Source: an uncultured Pseudomonadota bacterium
GTDB lineage: Bacteria; Myxococcota_A; UBA796; JAFGLY01
Direction: 5' to 3'
Assembly: GCA_937912125.1 (NCBI GenBank)
Contig: CALDOK010000190.1
Span: 1-45,800, forward strand
DNA length: 45,800 nt
Positions 15,884 to 26,741 of the stretch are shown here, in pieces. The number at the start of each line of letters is the position of its first letter. The first letter of the stretch is position 1. Position numbers and translations under genes: made by a program. The notes beneath the pieces were generated by a model. It was not told where the DNA came from. It was given only the letters and a program-made list of their open reading frames with translations, and searched no databases.

Positions 15884-16240
15884 CTACCCCCCCATCCCCT
15901 TGAACTTGTCTTCCTCTTCGCGGAAGAAGAAGTTGAAGGTGGTCAACGAGCCGTAGCAGCGGGTGATCTGGGCCTGCATGTCGGCCTTGTCGGCGGGGCT
16001 CATGGCCTTGTTGTTGTTGATCTTCTGCTCGAGGACCCGCAGCTTCTCGCGCACCGCCGTGATCTTCTTGAAGAAGGCCAGGGTGGAGACCGCACGCACC
16101 TCGCGGCCCTTGTCGTCCTCGAACAGGATGCGGCCGTTGGTCAGGCCGCGGGCGATGACCACGTCGCCTCTGCCCTGTTCTTCGTTCAGCACGTCGCGCA
16201 GGGCTTCGGTCACCAGCTCGTACAGGGTCGACTCGTCCAT
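15884..16240 (-). CDS. Small conserved-looking cytoplasmic protein, function unknown
   Basis: A 118-residue protein with no signal peptide or membrane segment. The N-terminal half looks alpha/beta (ILFEDDKGREVRAV). A predicted helix with heptad character follows (about 60-78, KKITAVREKLRVLEQKI), and the C-terminus has an aromatic FNFFFREEEDKF patch. It starts at ATG with GGAG upstream and is divergent from the ADP-ribosylglycohydrolase gene across an inverted repeat. I do not recognise the family. Confidence 0.7.
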   Translation of the reverse strand: MDESTLYELVTEALRDVLNEEQGRGDVVIARGLTNGRILFEDDKGREVRAVSTLAFFKKITAVREKLRVLEQKINNNKAMSPADKADMQAQITRCYGSLTTFNFFFREEEDKFKGMGG

Positions 16241-16269
16241 GATGGCTCCAGCAGTAGTGGGCTCCCGAT

Positions 16270-16314
16270 CCTATCCGTGGCCCGGGTCGCCGACACGCCG
16301 TGGCGACGGATAGG
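16270..16314. promoter_or_regulatory. Inverted repeat in divergent promoter region
   Basis: CCTATCCGT (16270-16278) and ACGGATAGG (16306-16314) are perfect inverted arms. An inner pair, GTCGCC (16286-16291) and GGCGAC (16302-16307), is also complementary. The arms hold outward-facing -10-like hexamers: TAGGAT on minus (16273-16268) and TAGGAC on plus (16311-16316). This fits face-to-face promoters or an operator shared by the two flanking genes. Confidence 0.45.
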
Positions 16315-16342
16315 ACTCAGGCCACCGCCCTGGAGGCTCCCC

Positions 16343-17287
16343 ATGTCCATTCCCCTCGACCGCGCCCGTGGTGCCTTCCTGGGCCTCGCCCTGGGGGACG
16401 CCTGGGGCCAGCCGCTGGAGTTCATGGGGGGAGCGAGCGTGCGCAGCCAGCCCGTGAGTCTGGCTCCCGGGGTGTTTCGCTGGACCGACGACACCCACAT
16501 GGCCCTCTACCTGGCCCAGGCCGTGCTCGATCTGGCGCCTGGGCCCCTCGACGAGGAGGCCTTTGGCGCGGCTGTGGGTGCGCAGTGGGTGCGCTGGCTG
16601 CACGACCCGCTCACGCCCTGCACGGCCCCGGGCAACGCCTGCCTGCGCGGCGTGCGGCGCTTCGAGGCCAGCGGTGACTGGCGCACCAGCGGAGATCCCC
16701 GCAACGACGGCTGCGGCGCGGTGATGCGCATCGCGCCCTTGGCCCTGGCGTTCGAGGGGACGGAGCTGACGCGCGCGGCCATGATCCAGGCTCAGCTCAC
16801 CCACGCCCATCCCAACGCGGTGGAGGCGGCGGTGGCTGCCTGTCACCTGCTGCGCTGGTCCCTCGAGCAGGGGCGCTTCCACGCGGAGCTGGTGCTGCGG
16901 GCCGTCACCCAGCTGCGCGGCACATGGGCGCGGGGCGGGGTCGTGGCCGAGGCCTTGCTGGCCGCCATCGACTTCACCGCACGGCCCGATCAGCGCTGGC
17001 TCGACGAGCCGTCCATCCCCACCGGCGACGGCGGCTGGCGCTCGGCCAGCGCGCTGGGTCTGGCGGTGGCCGCGGCCCTGTACTGGGGTTCCGACTTCGC
17101 CACCGCGGTGGACCGCGCCGCGCGCATCGACGGCGACTCCGACTCGGTGGCCTGCCTGGCGGGCATGTTCCTGGGCGCCGCAGGGGGGGTGGGCGTGCTC
17201 CCGGTCCCATGGCTCCAGGCCTTGCCGCAGCGGGACCACATCGACGACCTCAGTCAGCGCCTGCTGGCCTGGCGGGCTCAGAGGTAG
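16343..17287 (+). CDS. ADP-ribosylglycohydrolase family protein
   Basis: A 314-residue protein of the DraG/ARH fold, which removes ADP-ribose from proteins or other acceptors using two Mg ions. The metal ligands are visible: TDDT at 48-51 and DSDS (D265, D267) followed by ACLAG. GAFLGLALGDAWG at the N-terminus is the family's opening motif. ATG with GGAGG 7 nt upstream gives the usual length; the open frame extends 22 codons further upstream but without a matching start context. No ADP-ribosyltransferase is seen nearby, so the target is unknown. The last 10 nt overlap the convergent aldo/keto-reductase-like gene. Confidence 0.87.
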   Translation: MSIPLDRARGAFLGLALGDAWGQPLEFMGGASVRSQPVSLAPGVFRWTDDTHMALYLAQAVLDLAPGPLDEEAFGAAVGAQWVRWLHDPLTPCTAPGNACLRGVRRFEASGDWRTSGDPRNDGCGAVMRIAPLALAFEGTELTRAAMIQAQLTHAHPNAVEAAVAACHLLRWSLEQGRFHAELVLRAVTQLRGTWARGGVVAEALLAAIDFTARPDQRWLDEPSIPTGDGGWRSASALGLAVAAALYWGSDFATAVDRAARIDGDSDSVACLAGMFLGAAGGVGVLPVPWLQALPQRDHIDDLSQRLLAWRAQR

Positions 17288-18129
17288 GGCAGCTTCTTCT
17301 TGGCCTTCACCTTGGCGCCATAGCTGCGCACCCAGGCGTCTTCTTCGGCGGAGAGCGGGCCCTGGGCCAGGGCGTCGAGGTTGGCGTCCAGCTGGGCGCG
17401 GTCCTTGGGGCCGGTGAAGACGGTGTGCACATGGGGGCTGGACAGGCAGAAGCGGTAGCACAGCCCCGCGGTGAGGGGAGGGACGTCGCCTTGGCTCTGA
17501 CCCGGGAAGGGGGGCATCTCGATGCCGCCCACGGGGGTGATCAGCTGGCGCCACGAGGTGGCCGTGTAGGCCAGCACCGCCGGCTTGCGCGCGGCCAGGT
17601 GGGGGAAGATGTCCTGCTCCGCGCCGGGGTGCTTGGCGTTGTAGCGGATCATGAAGGCGTCCAGGACCGAGTCGGCGGCCAGCCGCCCCGCCCGGGGGCG
17701 GTCGTGGATGCTGGTGCCGACCACGCTGACCTTGCCCTCGGCCTTCAGCGCCGCCAGGGTGTCCCGCACCCCCTGGGTGTAGGCGGAGCCCTTGCCCAGC
17801 CAGGAGAGCAGGTAGAAGTCCAGGTGGTCCACGCCGAGCTGGCGCAGGGCGTTCTCCACCCCCCTGCGCACCATGCCGCCGGTGTAGGCCACGCCCAGCA
17901 TGGCCACCACCTGCCGCTCCCGGTCGCGGGCGGCCAGCGCCCGGATGACGGGGGTGACCGTGCGGTAGCGGGGGGTCCAGAGCCACAGGTTCGCGCCGCG
18001 TTCGGCGGCGTGGAAGGCGTCGGCGGTCTTGAGCCCGTAGTTGCTCGCGATGCCCATGCGCAGCACGCGTTTGCCCAAGACGGGCAGCTCAATGTGTGAG
18101 AAGTCGCACTCGGCCCCTGGCTCGTTCAT
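17278..18129 (-). CDS. Aldo/keto-reductase-fold protein lacking the catalytic tetrad
   Basis: A 283-residue protein. The AKR (TIM-barrel) signature is recognisable from GIASNYGLK, a RQLGVDHLDFYLLSW strand-helix unit, VVGTSIHD, and the TGPKDRAQLDANLDAL segment that normally binds NADPH phosphate. The catalytic residues are absent by eye: the Tyr of the usual YG motif, the Lys of the TK motif (AMLGVAYTG here) and the His of LLHW (LLSW here). It therefore may not be a classical reductase, although AKR-like groups without the tetrad are known. The start is ATG with GGGAG upstream; the much longer open frame upstream is antisense to the next gene and non-coding. Confidence 0.8.
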   Translation of the reverse strand: MNEPGAECDFSHIELPVLGKRVLRMGIASNYGLKTADAFHAAERGANLWLWTPRYRTVTPVIRALAARDRERQVVAMLGVAYTGGMVRRGVENALRQLGVDHLDFYLLSWLGKGSAYTQGVRDTLAALKAEGKVSVVGTSIHDRPRAGRLAADSVLDAFMIRYNAKHPGAEQDIFPHLAARKPAVLAYTATSWRQLITPVGGIEMPPFPGQSQGDVPPLTAGLCYRFCLSSPHVHTVFTGPKDRAQLDANLDALAQGPLSAEEDAWVRSYGAKVKAKKKLPYL

Positions 18130-18234
18130 GGGATACTCCCTGAATATGTAAAGTCGGTGTGAGACAGTCTTCGAGCTGCCCGCGCTGCGACCGACCATGG
18201 ACGTGATAACCTCGGCGGTCGTCTGGAGGCTGAA

Positions 18235-21030
<2,796 letters not shown>

Positions 21031-21033
21031 GGC

Positions 21034-21558
21034 TCAGTCCACGTACAGGTAGACCATCTGTTCGCTCTGGCTGGCGAAGCAGAACCCCAGGCCCTGGGTA
21101 TAGGTGAGCCAGGTGGCGGGGATGGGCGCGCGGTCGTCGTTCTCCCACTTCGCTGGGCGGCCATAGGTCTCGAGCACCTCGCGCTGCACCGTGTGTACCG
21201 AGACGCCCTGGCTGGTGGCGCCGGGGAAGGGCTGGTAGTCGCGGGTCTCGTAGCCCCCGTGGACACCGCTGTAGCAGTACAGCGTGTCGAGCTTGCGGTC
21301 CTGGAACTTCGCGCTCAGGCCCAGCTGTGGGTAGGTCCAGTACAGCTCGCCGTCCGAGAAGGAGTCGACGATCGCTGGCTCCCCCAGGCGGCGCTCGACC
21401 TTGCCCTTGGACATACCCAGCCTGACGTTGCCGGCCCCTTGGCCTGGGTGGACCTCGATGCTGCGCTCCCCCTCGAGGGCCTGGGCCCACTGTCTGTGGG
21501 CGCAGCCCGTGGTGGTGAGCAGGGCGGCGAGCAGGACGGATGTGGCGGTGACGTTCAT
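21034..21558 (-). CDS. Lipoprotein of unknown function
   Basis: A 174-residue protein with a lipoprotein signal (TTTGC, C19). RLGMSKGKVERRLGEP, early in the mature part, resembles the beta-lactamase-inhibitor/SmpA-type helical repeat found in small bacterial outer-membrane lipoproteins, followed by YWTYPQLGLSAKF strands. That similarity is by eye only. ATG with GGAGG gives the start. The convergent MopE lipoprotein gene ends 3 nt away. Confidence 0.7.
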   Translation of the reverse strand: MNVTATSVLLAALLTTTGCAHRQWAQALEGERSIEVHPGQGAGNVRLGMSKGKVERRLGEPAIVDSFSDGELYWTYPQLGLSAKFQDRKLDTLYCYSGVHGGYETRDYQPFPGATSQGVSVHTVQREVLETYGRPAKWENDDRAPIPATWLTYTQGLGFCFASQSEQMVYLYVD

Positions 21559-21727
21559 CGGTGACCTCCCAGGAAGACATCGGACCAAGGGCACCGACGT
21601 TGAGGGCGCGGAGCGGTTCCACGCGGCGACAAAGCTTGACCTGGAAGAGCGGGCTGGTCCACCCCGGCCTGCGCGTGACCCGGGCAGCCGCGAACGAGGG
21701 GCGGGCTCGATCCCCCGAGTGCTGCGG

Positions 21728-22813
21728 TCAGGGCGCAGCGATCTCGATCTCCACCAGCTGGATCTCACCCTCCCAGTCCGCCGGTGACCGGAAGTAGCTG
21801 AAGTAGACGAAGGCCCCGTCGCCGCGGTCCAGCTCGGGGTGGGCCATGGCACCGTAGGCCACGGCACCGTCGTGGCTGGGCTCGGTCGCGAACACCGCCT
21901 CGTCCCTGGACCACGGCCCCTCGAGGTGCTCGGCCGTGCGCAGGTAGACTCGATCGTCCAGGGGGCGGTTGTAGAGCGCCAGGTAGCGCCCGATGGCGTC
22001 GTCGTAGTGAACGCTGAGCATGGTGTGGGCGTCGAAGATCCCGACGGCCTGGTCGAGCTCCTGGGTCCAGCCCGCGCCGTCCCAGTAGGTCCAGGCGGTC
22101 GGCTCGAGGGCGTCGGCCAGGGCAGCGCGTCCCAGCAGGCAGCGCTTGGCCCAGTCCCCCTCGCAGGCGAAGGCGTACAGGCTGTCGCCCTCCACCAGGG
22201 CGGCCGCACCGAAGGCTGCCGTGGGGTCGTGCCACAGCAGGGTGGGCTGGGCGTGGTCGGCGTCCACCACCGGGCGCTCGGGCTGCTGGTCCAGGCCGCT
22301 CCAGGTGGCGATGCCCGAGCCTACGCTCTCGAAGTTCCACTCGCCGTTCTCGCCGTAGATCAGGTGGTAGAAGATCAGGGCGCGGTCCCGATCCGGGTCC
22401 TCGACGATGGCCCCTGGCCACAGGGCCCAGCGAGCGCCGCAGGGTTCCTCGAGGCAGTCGTCGCCCTCGTGGGCTGTGTTGAACGCGGCCTCGGCCTCGG
22501 TGCGCGGCAGGAACTCCACCGGCACCCAGCGGCTGCCCACCCAGTCCGTGAAGTCCTCGAGGTTGTCGCTCGCGTCGAGATCCTGGGTCCACGACGCCGT
22601 GTTGTTGCACCAGGCCGAGCCGTCTTCGTTCTCGACCGACAGGACGCTGTCGCCGTACAGCCACACGCTGTGGTCGAAGGCCATGCCGCTGTAGCCCCCG
22701 TCCCGGCCGCGGATCATGGAGTTCTGCTCGATGGGGCCGAGCTCGGTGACGGACAGGACCTGCAGCTGGGGGGCGTGGCAGGCGAGAAGGAAGGGGAGGA
22801 GGAGGAACATCAT
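21728..22813 (-). CDS. Lipoprotein, DUF4185/beta-propeller-like
   Basis: A 361-residue protein starting MMFLLLPFLLAC (lipobox C12). The mature part has repeated WxYGDS, LWPGAIVEDP and LFYHLIYG-type strands, and DAHTMLSVHYDD and ALYNRPLDD blades. This suggests a five-bladed propeller akin to DUF4185/glycoside hydrolase family 43-like folds. No catalytic triad is assigned. Two ATGs are possible (22813 and 22810). AGGGG lies about 9 nt upstream. The adjacent divergent gene (22899) is also exported. Confidence 0.65.
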   Translation of the reverse strand: MMFLLLPFLLACHAPQLQVLSVTELGPIEQNSMIRGRDGGYSGMAFDHSVWLYGDSVLSVENEDGSAWCNNTASWTQDLDASDNLEDFTDWVGSRWVPVEFLPRTEAEAAFNTAHEGDDCLEEPCGARWALWPGAIVEDPDRDRALIFYHLIYGENGEWNFESVGSGIATWSGLDQQPERPVVDADHAQPTLLWHDPTAAFGAAALVEGDSLYAFACEGDWAKRCLLGRAALADALEPTAWTYWDGAGWTQELDQAVGIFDAHTMLSVHYDDAIGRYLALYNRPLDDRVYLRTAEHLEGPWSRDEAVFATEPSHDGAVAYGAMAHPELDRGDGAFVYFSYFRSPADWEGEIQLVEIEIAAP

Positions 22814-22898
22814 GCTCCGTATACCCCTGAGGGGGGCGTCCTGGGAACCGTGACCGATCTCCCTTGACCTTCGTCCCCGCGCGCGCATGCTCCGCAGC

Positions 22899-22988
22899 AT
22901 GGAACGTACCCTCGCCATCGCCGTCTGCGCATCCGGCCTCGCAGCCCTGGGTGTAGCTGCCTTCACCCCTGCCACGGCCTTTGCGTGA
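22899..22988 (+). pseudogene. Signal-peptide fragment closed by an in-frame TGA
   Basis: ATG at 22899 opens a 29-residue stretch with a textbook signal peptide (ending TPATAFA). It closes with TGA at 22986-22988, in the same frame as the coding region that follows. A possible promoter, TTGACC (22864-22869) with CATGCT about 16 nt later, precedes it. It most likely was the start of the gene at 23013-23651 before a nonsense change; a sequencing error is the main alternative. Confidence 0.5.
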
Positions 22989-23012
22989 GCCATCGGCGCG
23001 CCCACCGGTCCG

Positions 23013-23651
23013 GTGGGCTGCCAGCAGCCGGGGGATCCGCAAGTCGAACCTTCGAAGTGGCAGATCGGGGCGTCCTGGGCGGGCTTCGAGACCACGCTGA
23101 TGACCCTCGACGGGGACGAGCGCACCGCGCTGCGGCAGCACGCCGTCACCGTCTCGGGCACCCGACTGCTGGACAGAGGCTGGAGCGTGCGTGCGGCGCT
23201 GGGCAGCACGCTGGGCGGCACGCTGGGTCCAGACCTGGAGAGCCTGCCCGGGGTCCAGGGCGCCGTCCAGGGCGCCAAGCTCTGGCGCAGCGCCAGCGGG
23301 GCGGCCCCCTTCGTCTCCAGCAGCCTGGCTCTGGCCGTGGGCTGGTCACGGCTTGCCGAGCTCGACGGGTCCAGTCCGTCCACAGGCAGCCTGACCGCCG
23401 CGGATCTGCGCCTGGGGACGGCCGTGGGCTGGGAGATCGGCGGGGTGTGGAGCCCCTATCTCAGCGCCCAGCTCTTCGGTGGGCCCGCGATCATCGAGGT
23501 CGACGGTGCGACCACCCAGACCACCGACGTGCACCACTACCGGGCCTCGGTGGGCTCGAGCTTCTTCCTCGGCGATGCCCTGTCCCTCTTCGTGGACGTG
23601 GCGCCGGTGGGGGAGCGAGGCGTGGCGGCGGGGGTGAGCTACTCGCTCTGA
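23013..23651 (+). CDS. Outer-membrane-barrel-like protein, possibly interrupted at its 5' end
   Basis: A 212-residue frame if started at GTG 23013, but the mature-like sequence is in frame from 22989 onwards, directly behind an in-frame TGA and a signal peptide. Features include a Gly/Ser-rich strand pattern and a C-terminal stretch ending VSYSL, in the style of barrel proteins whose last strand ends on a hydrophobic or aromatic residue. As it stands the protein has no signal peptide and would not be exported. The downstream convergent gene overlaps its last 13 nt. Function unknown. Confidence 0.55.
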   Translation: MGCQQPGDPQVEPSKWQIGASWAGFETTLMTLDGDERTALRQHAVTVSGTRLLDRGWSVRAALGSTLGGTLGPDLESLPGVQGAVQGAKLWRSASGAAPFVSSSLALAVGWSRLAELDGSSPSTGSLTAADLRLGTAVGWEIGGVWSPYLSAQLFGGPAIIEVDGATTQTTDVHHYRASVGSSFFLGDALSLFVDVAPVGERGVAAGVSYSL

Positions 23652-24604
23652 GGCTCGAGCAGCGCGTCCCGCACCGCGTCGTGCTCGAGGCCCAGCACGT
23701 CCCAGGAGTCCAAGCCCAGGCGCTCCGCCAGATCGCGGTCGTACGCCTGGACGAAGCCCCCGGCGTCGTCGGCGCTGATGAGCTTCGAGTAGCCCACCTC
23801 GACCTGGCGCTTGTGGTCCTGGAACAGCACGCGAGCGCCGACGGTGTCCAGCACCACACCGGCGCACAGCAGGCCCACCCCGAGGATCATCGGGCCCTCG
23901 CTCCCGCGTTCGATGCCCTCGACCAGGGCGGGCACGCTGCCTCCCAGCAGGGCCAGGCCGCCACCCACCATGGGCCAGCCCATGCGGCGGGCGCGGCGTT
24001 GAGACGCCTGGAGGCCCTCGAGAAACGCCAGGTCGTCCATGAGGCGGGCGAAGTCCTGGGAGCGCACGATCGCACCATCACCCTGCCGCACGTCCCAGCC
24101 CCGGATGGTCACATCGGGCAGGTTCAGGAAGACCGCGTAGGCGCCCACCGAGGGGTAGTAGGACATCTGCTTGTCCACGTACGAGTAGTGGCGCAGCCAG
24201 ATGAAGTCCTGGGCGTAGGTCTGCAGCGCTTGGGGGTCGGGGGGGCCCCAGATCGGCACACGGGTGGCGTCTGTGGCTGCGTCCACCACCTGCCTGGCGC
24301 GATCGGGGTCGGGGTCCATCGCGCCCCGCAGGAACACGGGATCGAGCTCGGGCTCCAGCATGCGGCGCTCCAGGCCGCGCAGGCAATGTGCGGCCTGCAC
24401 CAGGCGGGCGCGCAGCGGGCCCGAGTCGATCTCTCCGCTCAGCCAGGCGTCGAGCTGCGCGATGCGCGCGCTCCGGTCGTCCAGCGCCATCAGCTCGCCG
24501 TAGCGTGCGATGGCCGGGTCGTGCCCGTGGGGTGGCGTCTCCTGGGCCAGGGCTACACCGCCGGAGACCAGCAACCCCAGGCCGAACGCGGCCCCGAGCA
24601 TCAT
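23639..24604 (-). CDS. Exported protein with two internal membrane segments
   Basis: A 321-residue protein with a signal peptide (ending GVALAQ), then a soluble helical region. Two hydrophobic segments (about 208-231 and 241-264) are rich in Gly and Leu. The C-terminal 55 residues are acidic and hydrophilic. No domain recognised. The ATG has GAGG upstream; TAGACT (24635-24630, minus) could be its -10. Convergent by 13 nt with the gene at 23013-23651. Confidence 0.7.
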   Translation of the reverse strand: MMLGAAFGLGLLVSGGVALAQETPPHGHDPAIARYGELMALDDRSARIAQLDAWLSGEIDSGPLRARLVQAAHCLRGLERRMLEPELDPVFLRGAMDPDPDRARQVVDAATDATRVPIWGPPDPQALQTYAQDFIWLRHYSYVDKQMSYYPSVGAYAVFLNLPDVTIRGWDVRQGDGAIVRSQDFARLMDDLAFLEGLQASQRRARRMGWPMVGGGLALLGGSVPALVEGIERGSEGPMILGVGLLCAGVVLDTVGARVLFQDHKRQVEVGYSKLISADDAGGFVQAYDRDLAERLGLDSWDVLGLEHDAVRDALLEPQSE

Positions 24605-24783
24605 CGCGTCACCTCTCGGACAGGGTGGGAGTCTATCGTGGCGAGGCTGCGGCGTAGGATGATCTCGGGCAGGATCAGCGCGGGAGCCTCACGCCTCTCG
24701 AGGGCGACAGTGAGATCACGATCTGGGCCTCCTGGTCCCCCGTGGGTGGGGCAACGATCCCCATAGTCGTGCTTCCAAGGTGG

Positions 24784-24798
24784 TGGCACGGTTCTTGA
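24784..24798 (+). promoter_or_regulatory. Sigma-54-like promoter upstream of the serpin gene
   Basis: TGGCAC-N5-TTGA at exactly the -24/-12 spacing (GG 24785-24786, GA 24797-24798). The -12 element has A where the consensus TTGC has C. It lies 36 nt before the serpin ATG. Activation would need an enhancer-binding protein; no upstream site was identified. Confidence 0.45.
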
Positions 24799-24834
24799 AA
24801 AGTCCCGGGGCATCCACCCTCAGCGGAGAACTCC

Positions 24835-26043
24835 ATGTCCCGTCCCCTCGTCCTGTCCTCCACCTTGCTGCTCCTCACCGCCGTCGGCTGCGCCCAGCCG
24901 CGGGTGGTCACCACCGTGGACGCCGACATGGCCGTGGTGGTCGATGGCAACAACGGCTTCGCCATCGACCTGTACCAGCAGGCGGCGCTGGAGCCCGGCA
25001 ACCTGTTCTTCTCGCCCTTCAGCATCACCGCCGCCCTGAGCATGGTCTACGCCGGCGCCGAGGGAGACAGCGAGGCCGAGGTGGCCGCGGCCATGGGCGT
25101 GGCGGACGAAGCTCTGTGGCACGACAACCTGGGCCTGCTCTTCGACGATCTGGTGGGCAAGCACCACCGGGCCTACACCCTGAACGGGGCCAACCGGGTG
25201 TGGGGTCAGGACGGCCTCGCGTTCGCGCCCGCGTTCGAGGACCTGATGGTCGACGCCTACAACGCGCCCATCGAGCGCCTGGACATCGCCGGCGATCCCG
25301 ACAAGGCCACCGAGCAGGTCAACGGTTGGGTGGACAAGCAGACCCGCGGCTTCATCCCCGAGCTGTTCGAGAAGGGCGACATCAGCGCCGCCACCATGGT
25401 GGTGCTGTGCAACGCCGTGTACTTCGAGGGCGACTGGGCCGAGCAGTTCGAGGAGGACAACACTCAGGACGGCGAGTTCCGCACCCTGGACGGCGGCACG
25501 GTCCAGGCTCCCCTGATGCACAACACCGCCGACTACGGCTACGCCGAGCTCGAGGGCTTGAAGATCGCTGAGCTGCCCTACGAGGGCGATGAGCTGAGCA
25601 TGGTGGTGTTGCTGCCCGATGCCGACGACGGCATCTACGATCTCGAGGCCGACCTGACCGCCGCCAGCCTGGCCGAGATGCTGGAACAGCTGAACTACGG
25701 CGAGGTCAGCATGACCCTGCCCAGCTTCACCATGGACTACGAGCTGCCACTGAAGTCCACCCTGCGCTCCCTGGGCATCGTGAGCATGTTCGAGCCCACC
25801 GCTGCCGACCTGAGCGGCATGGTGCCGGGCGGCGGCCTGTACATCGAGGCGGCCCGTCACAAGGCCTACGTGGACGTCTTCGAGCAGGGCACCCGCGCGG
25901 CTGCGGCCACGGGCTTCGGCGCGGACCTGTCCGCCATGCCCGACACCCACGACTTCGTGGCCGACCACCCCTTCGTCTTCCTCATCCGCGACATGCTGAC
26001 CGGCAGCATCCTGTTCATGGGGCGGGTGGAGGATCCGTCCTAG
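24835..26043 (+). CDS. Serpin (serine/cysteine protease inhibitor), lipoprotein
   Basis: A 402-residue protein with a lipoprotein signal (TAVGC, C19), so it is probably anchored to the membrane. The serpin fold is clear: NLFFSPFSITAALSMVYAGA, AVYFEGDWAEQF and ADHPFVFLIRD are family signatures. The reactive-centre loop starts with a hinge EQGTRAAAATG (350-360). AAAA at P12-P9 is typical of inhibitory serpins; Arg at P13 is unusual. Counting from the hinge at alpha-1-antitrypsin spacing, P1 falls on Ser366 (L-S-A-M), so an elastase-like target is more likely than a trypsin-like one; P1 assignment is uncertain by a residue or two. The last 29 nt overlap the convergent phosphatase gene. Confidence 0.93.
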   Translation: MSRPLVLSSTLLLLTAVGCAQPRVVTTVDADMAVVVDGNNGFAIDLYQQAALEPGNLFFSPFSITAALSMVYAGAEGDSEAEVAAAMGVADEALWHDNLGLLFDDLVGKHHRAYTLNGANRVWGQDGLAFAPAFEDLMVDAYNAPIERLDIAGDPDKATEQVNGWVDKQTRGFIPELFEKGDISAATMVVLCNAVYFEGDWAEQFEEDNTQDGEFRTLDGGTVQAPLMHNTADYGYAELEGLKIAELPYEGDELSMVVLLPDADDGIYDLEADLTAASLAEMLEQLNYGEVSMTLPSFTMDYELPLKSTLRSLGIVSMFEPTAADLSGMVPGGGLYIEAARHKAYVDVFEQGTRAAAATGFGADLSAMPDTHDFVADHPFVFLIRDMLTGSILFMGRVEDPS

Positions 26044-26698
26044 CCACAGCCTCGAGCTGACGTCGCTGGCCCTGGGTGATGTGCACCCGGGGCCGCAGCG
26101 CCTTCAGGCGCTCCTCGGCCTCGCGGGGGGTGGCGACCAGCCCGCGGCGCACCAGCAACGCGGCCACCACCAGGGCGCTGCGCCCGTGGCCCGCCGCGCA
26201 GTGTACATACATGGGGCGCGCCTCGACGCTCAGCTCGTCCACCAGCTCGCGCAGTGCGTACAGCTCTGGGAAGGGCATGCCATCCAGGCAGCGCAGCCAG
26301 CGGTGAGGCAGATCCTCGAGCCCAGCGGCCCGGTGCCACTCCACCGTCAGGTCCACCACCAGCTCCACGTCTGTGGGCAGCTCGCCGGCCAGGGGTCTGC
26401 GGCCCAGCCACAGCCCCGGGGCCACCCGCACCCAGGGCTCCTCGAGCTTCATGGCGCGCACGGCATGCCAGCGGCCCCACAGGCCCAGCAACACCGGGAG
26501 GTACAGCAGGATGAGCGGCCAGGGCACCCGCCCGTCGGCGCGCTTGCCCACCATGCTCGGGCGATTGAGCGCGTAGGCCGCGGCCACCAACGCGCAAGCC
26601 ACGGCCGGCCACAGCAGTGGCAGCCCAGCCAGGCCGAGCTTCACGGTCCAGGCTCCGAAGGCGAGCGCCAGGCTGCCGAAGAGGAGGGCGATGAGCAT
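26015..26698 (-). CDS. Membrane-anchored dual-specificity-type phosphatase
   Basis: A 227-residue protein. Hydrophobic N-terminal segments (about 1-44) and a further one at about 59-74 precede a cytoplasmic-looking catalytic domain. HCAAGHGRS (H166, C167, R173) is the Cys-x5-Arg signature of protein tyrosine/dual-specificity phosphatases, and LDGMPFP contains a candidate general-acid Asp (D139). It starts at MLIALLF, with GAGG 6 nt upstream. Whether it acts on protein Tyr/Ser/Thr or on lipid phosphates cannot be told from sequence; PTP-like lipid phosphatases share this motif. Confidence 0.85.
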   Translation of the reverse strand: MLIALLFGSLALAFGAWTVKLGLAGLPLLWPAVACALVAAAYALNRPSMVGKRADGRVPWPLILLYLPVLLGLWGRWHAVRAMKLEEPWVRVAPGLWLGRRPLAGELPTDVELVVDLTVEWHRAAGLEDLPHRWLRCLDGMPFPELYALRELVDELSVEARPMYVHCAAGHGRSALVVAALLVRRGLVATPREAEERLKALRPRVHITQGQRRQLEAVARTDPPPAP

Positions 26699-26741
26699 GG
26701 GCGCCTCATAGCCCCTGTGGAGGCTCGCGATAAGGGAACGC

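Noticed and set aside
22986..22988. TGA read as selenocysteine
   Set aside because: It sits at a signal-peptide cleavage site, not at a redox centre, and no Sec insertion element was recognised by eye; a nonsense change or sequencing error is simpler.
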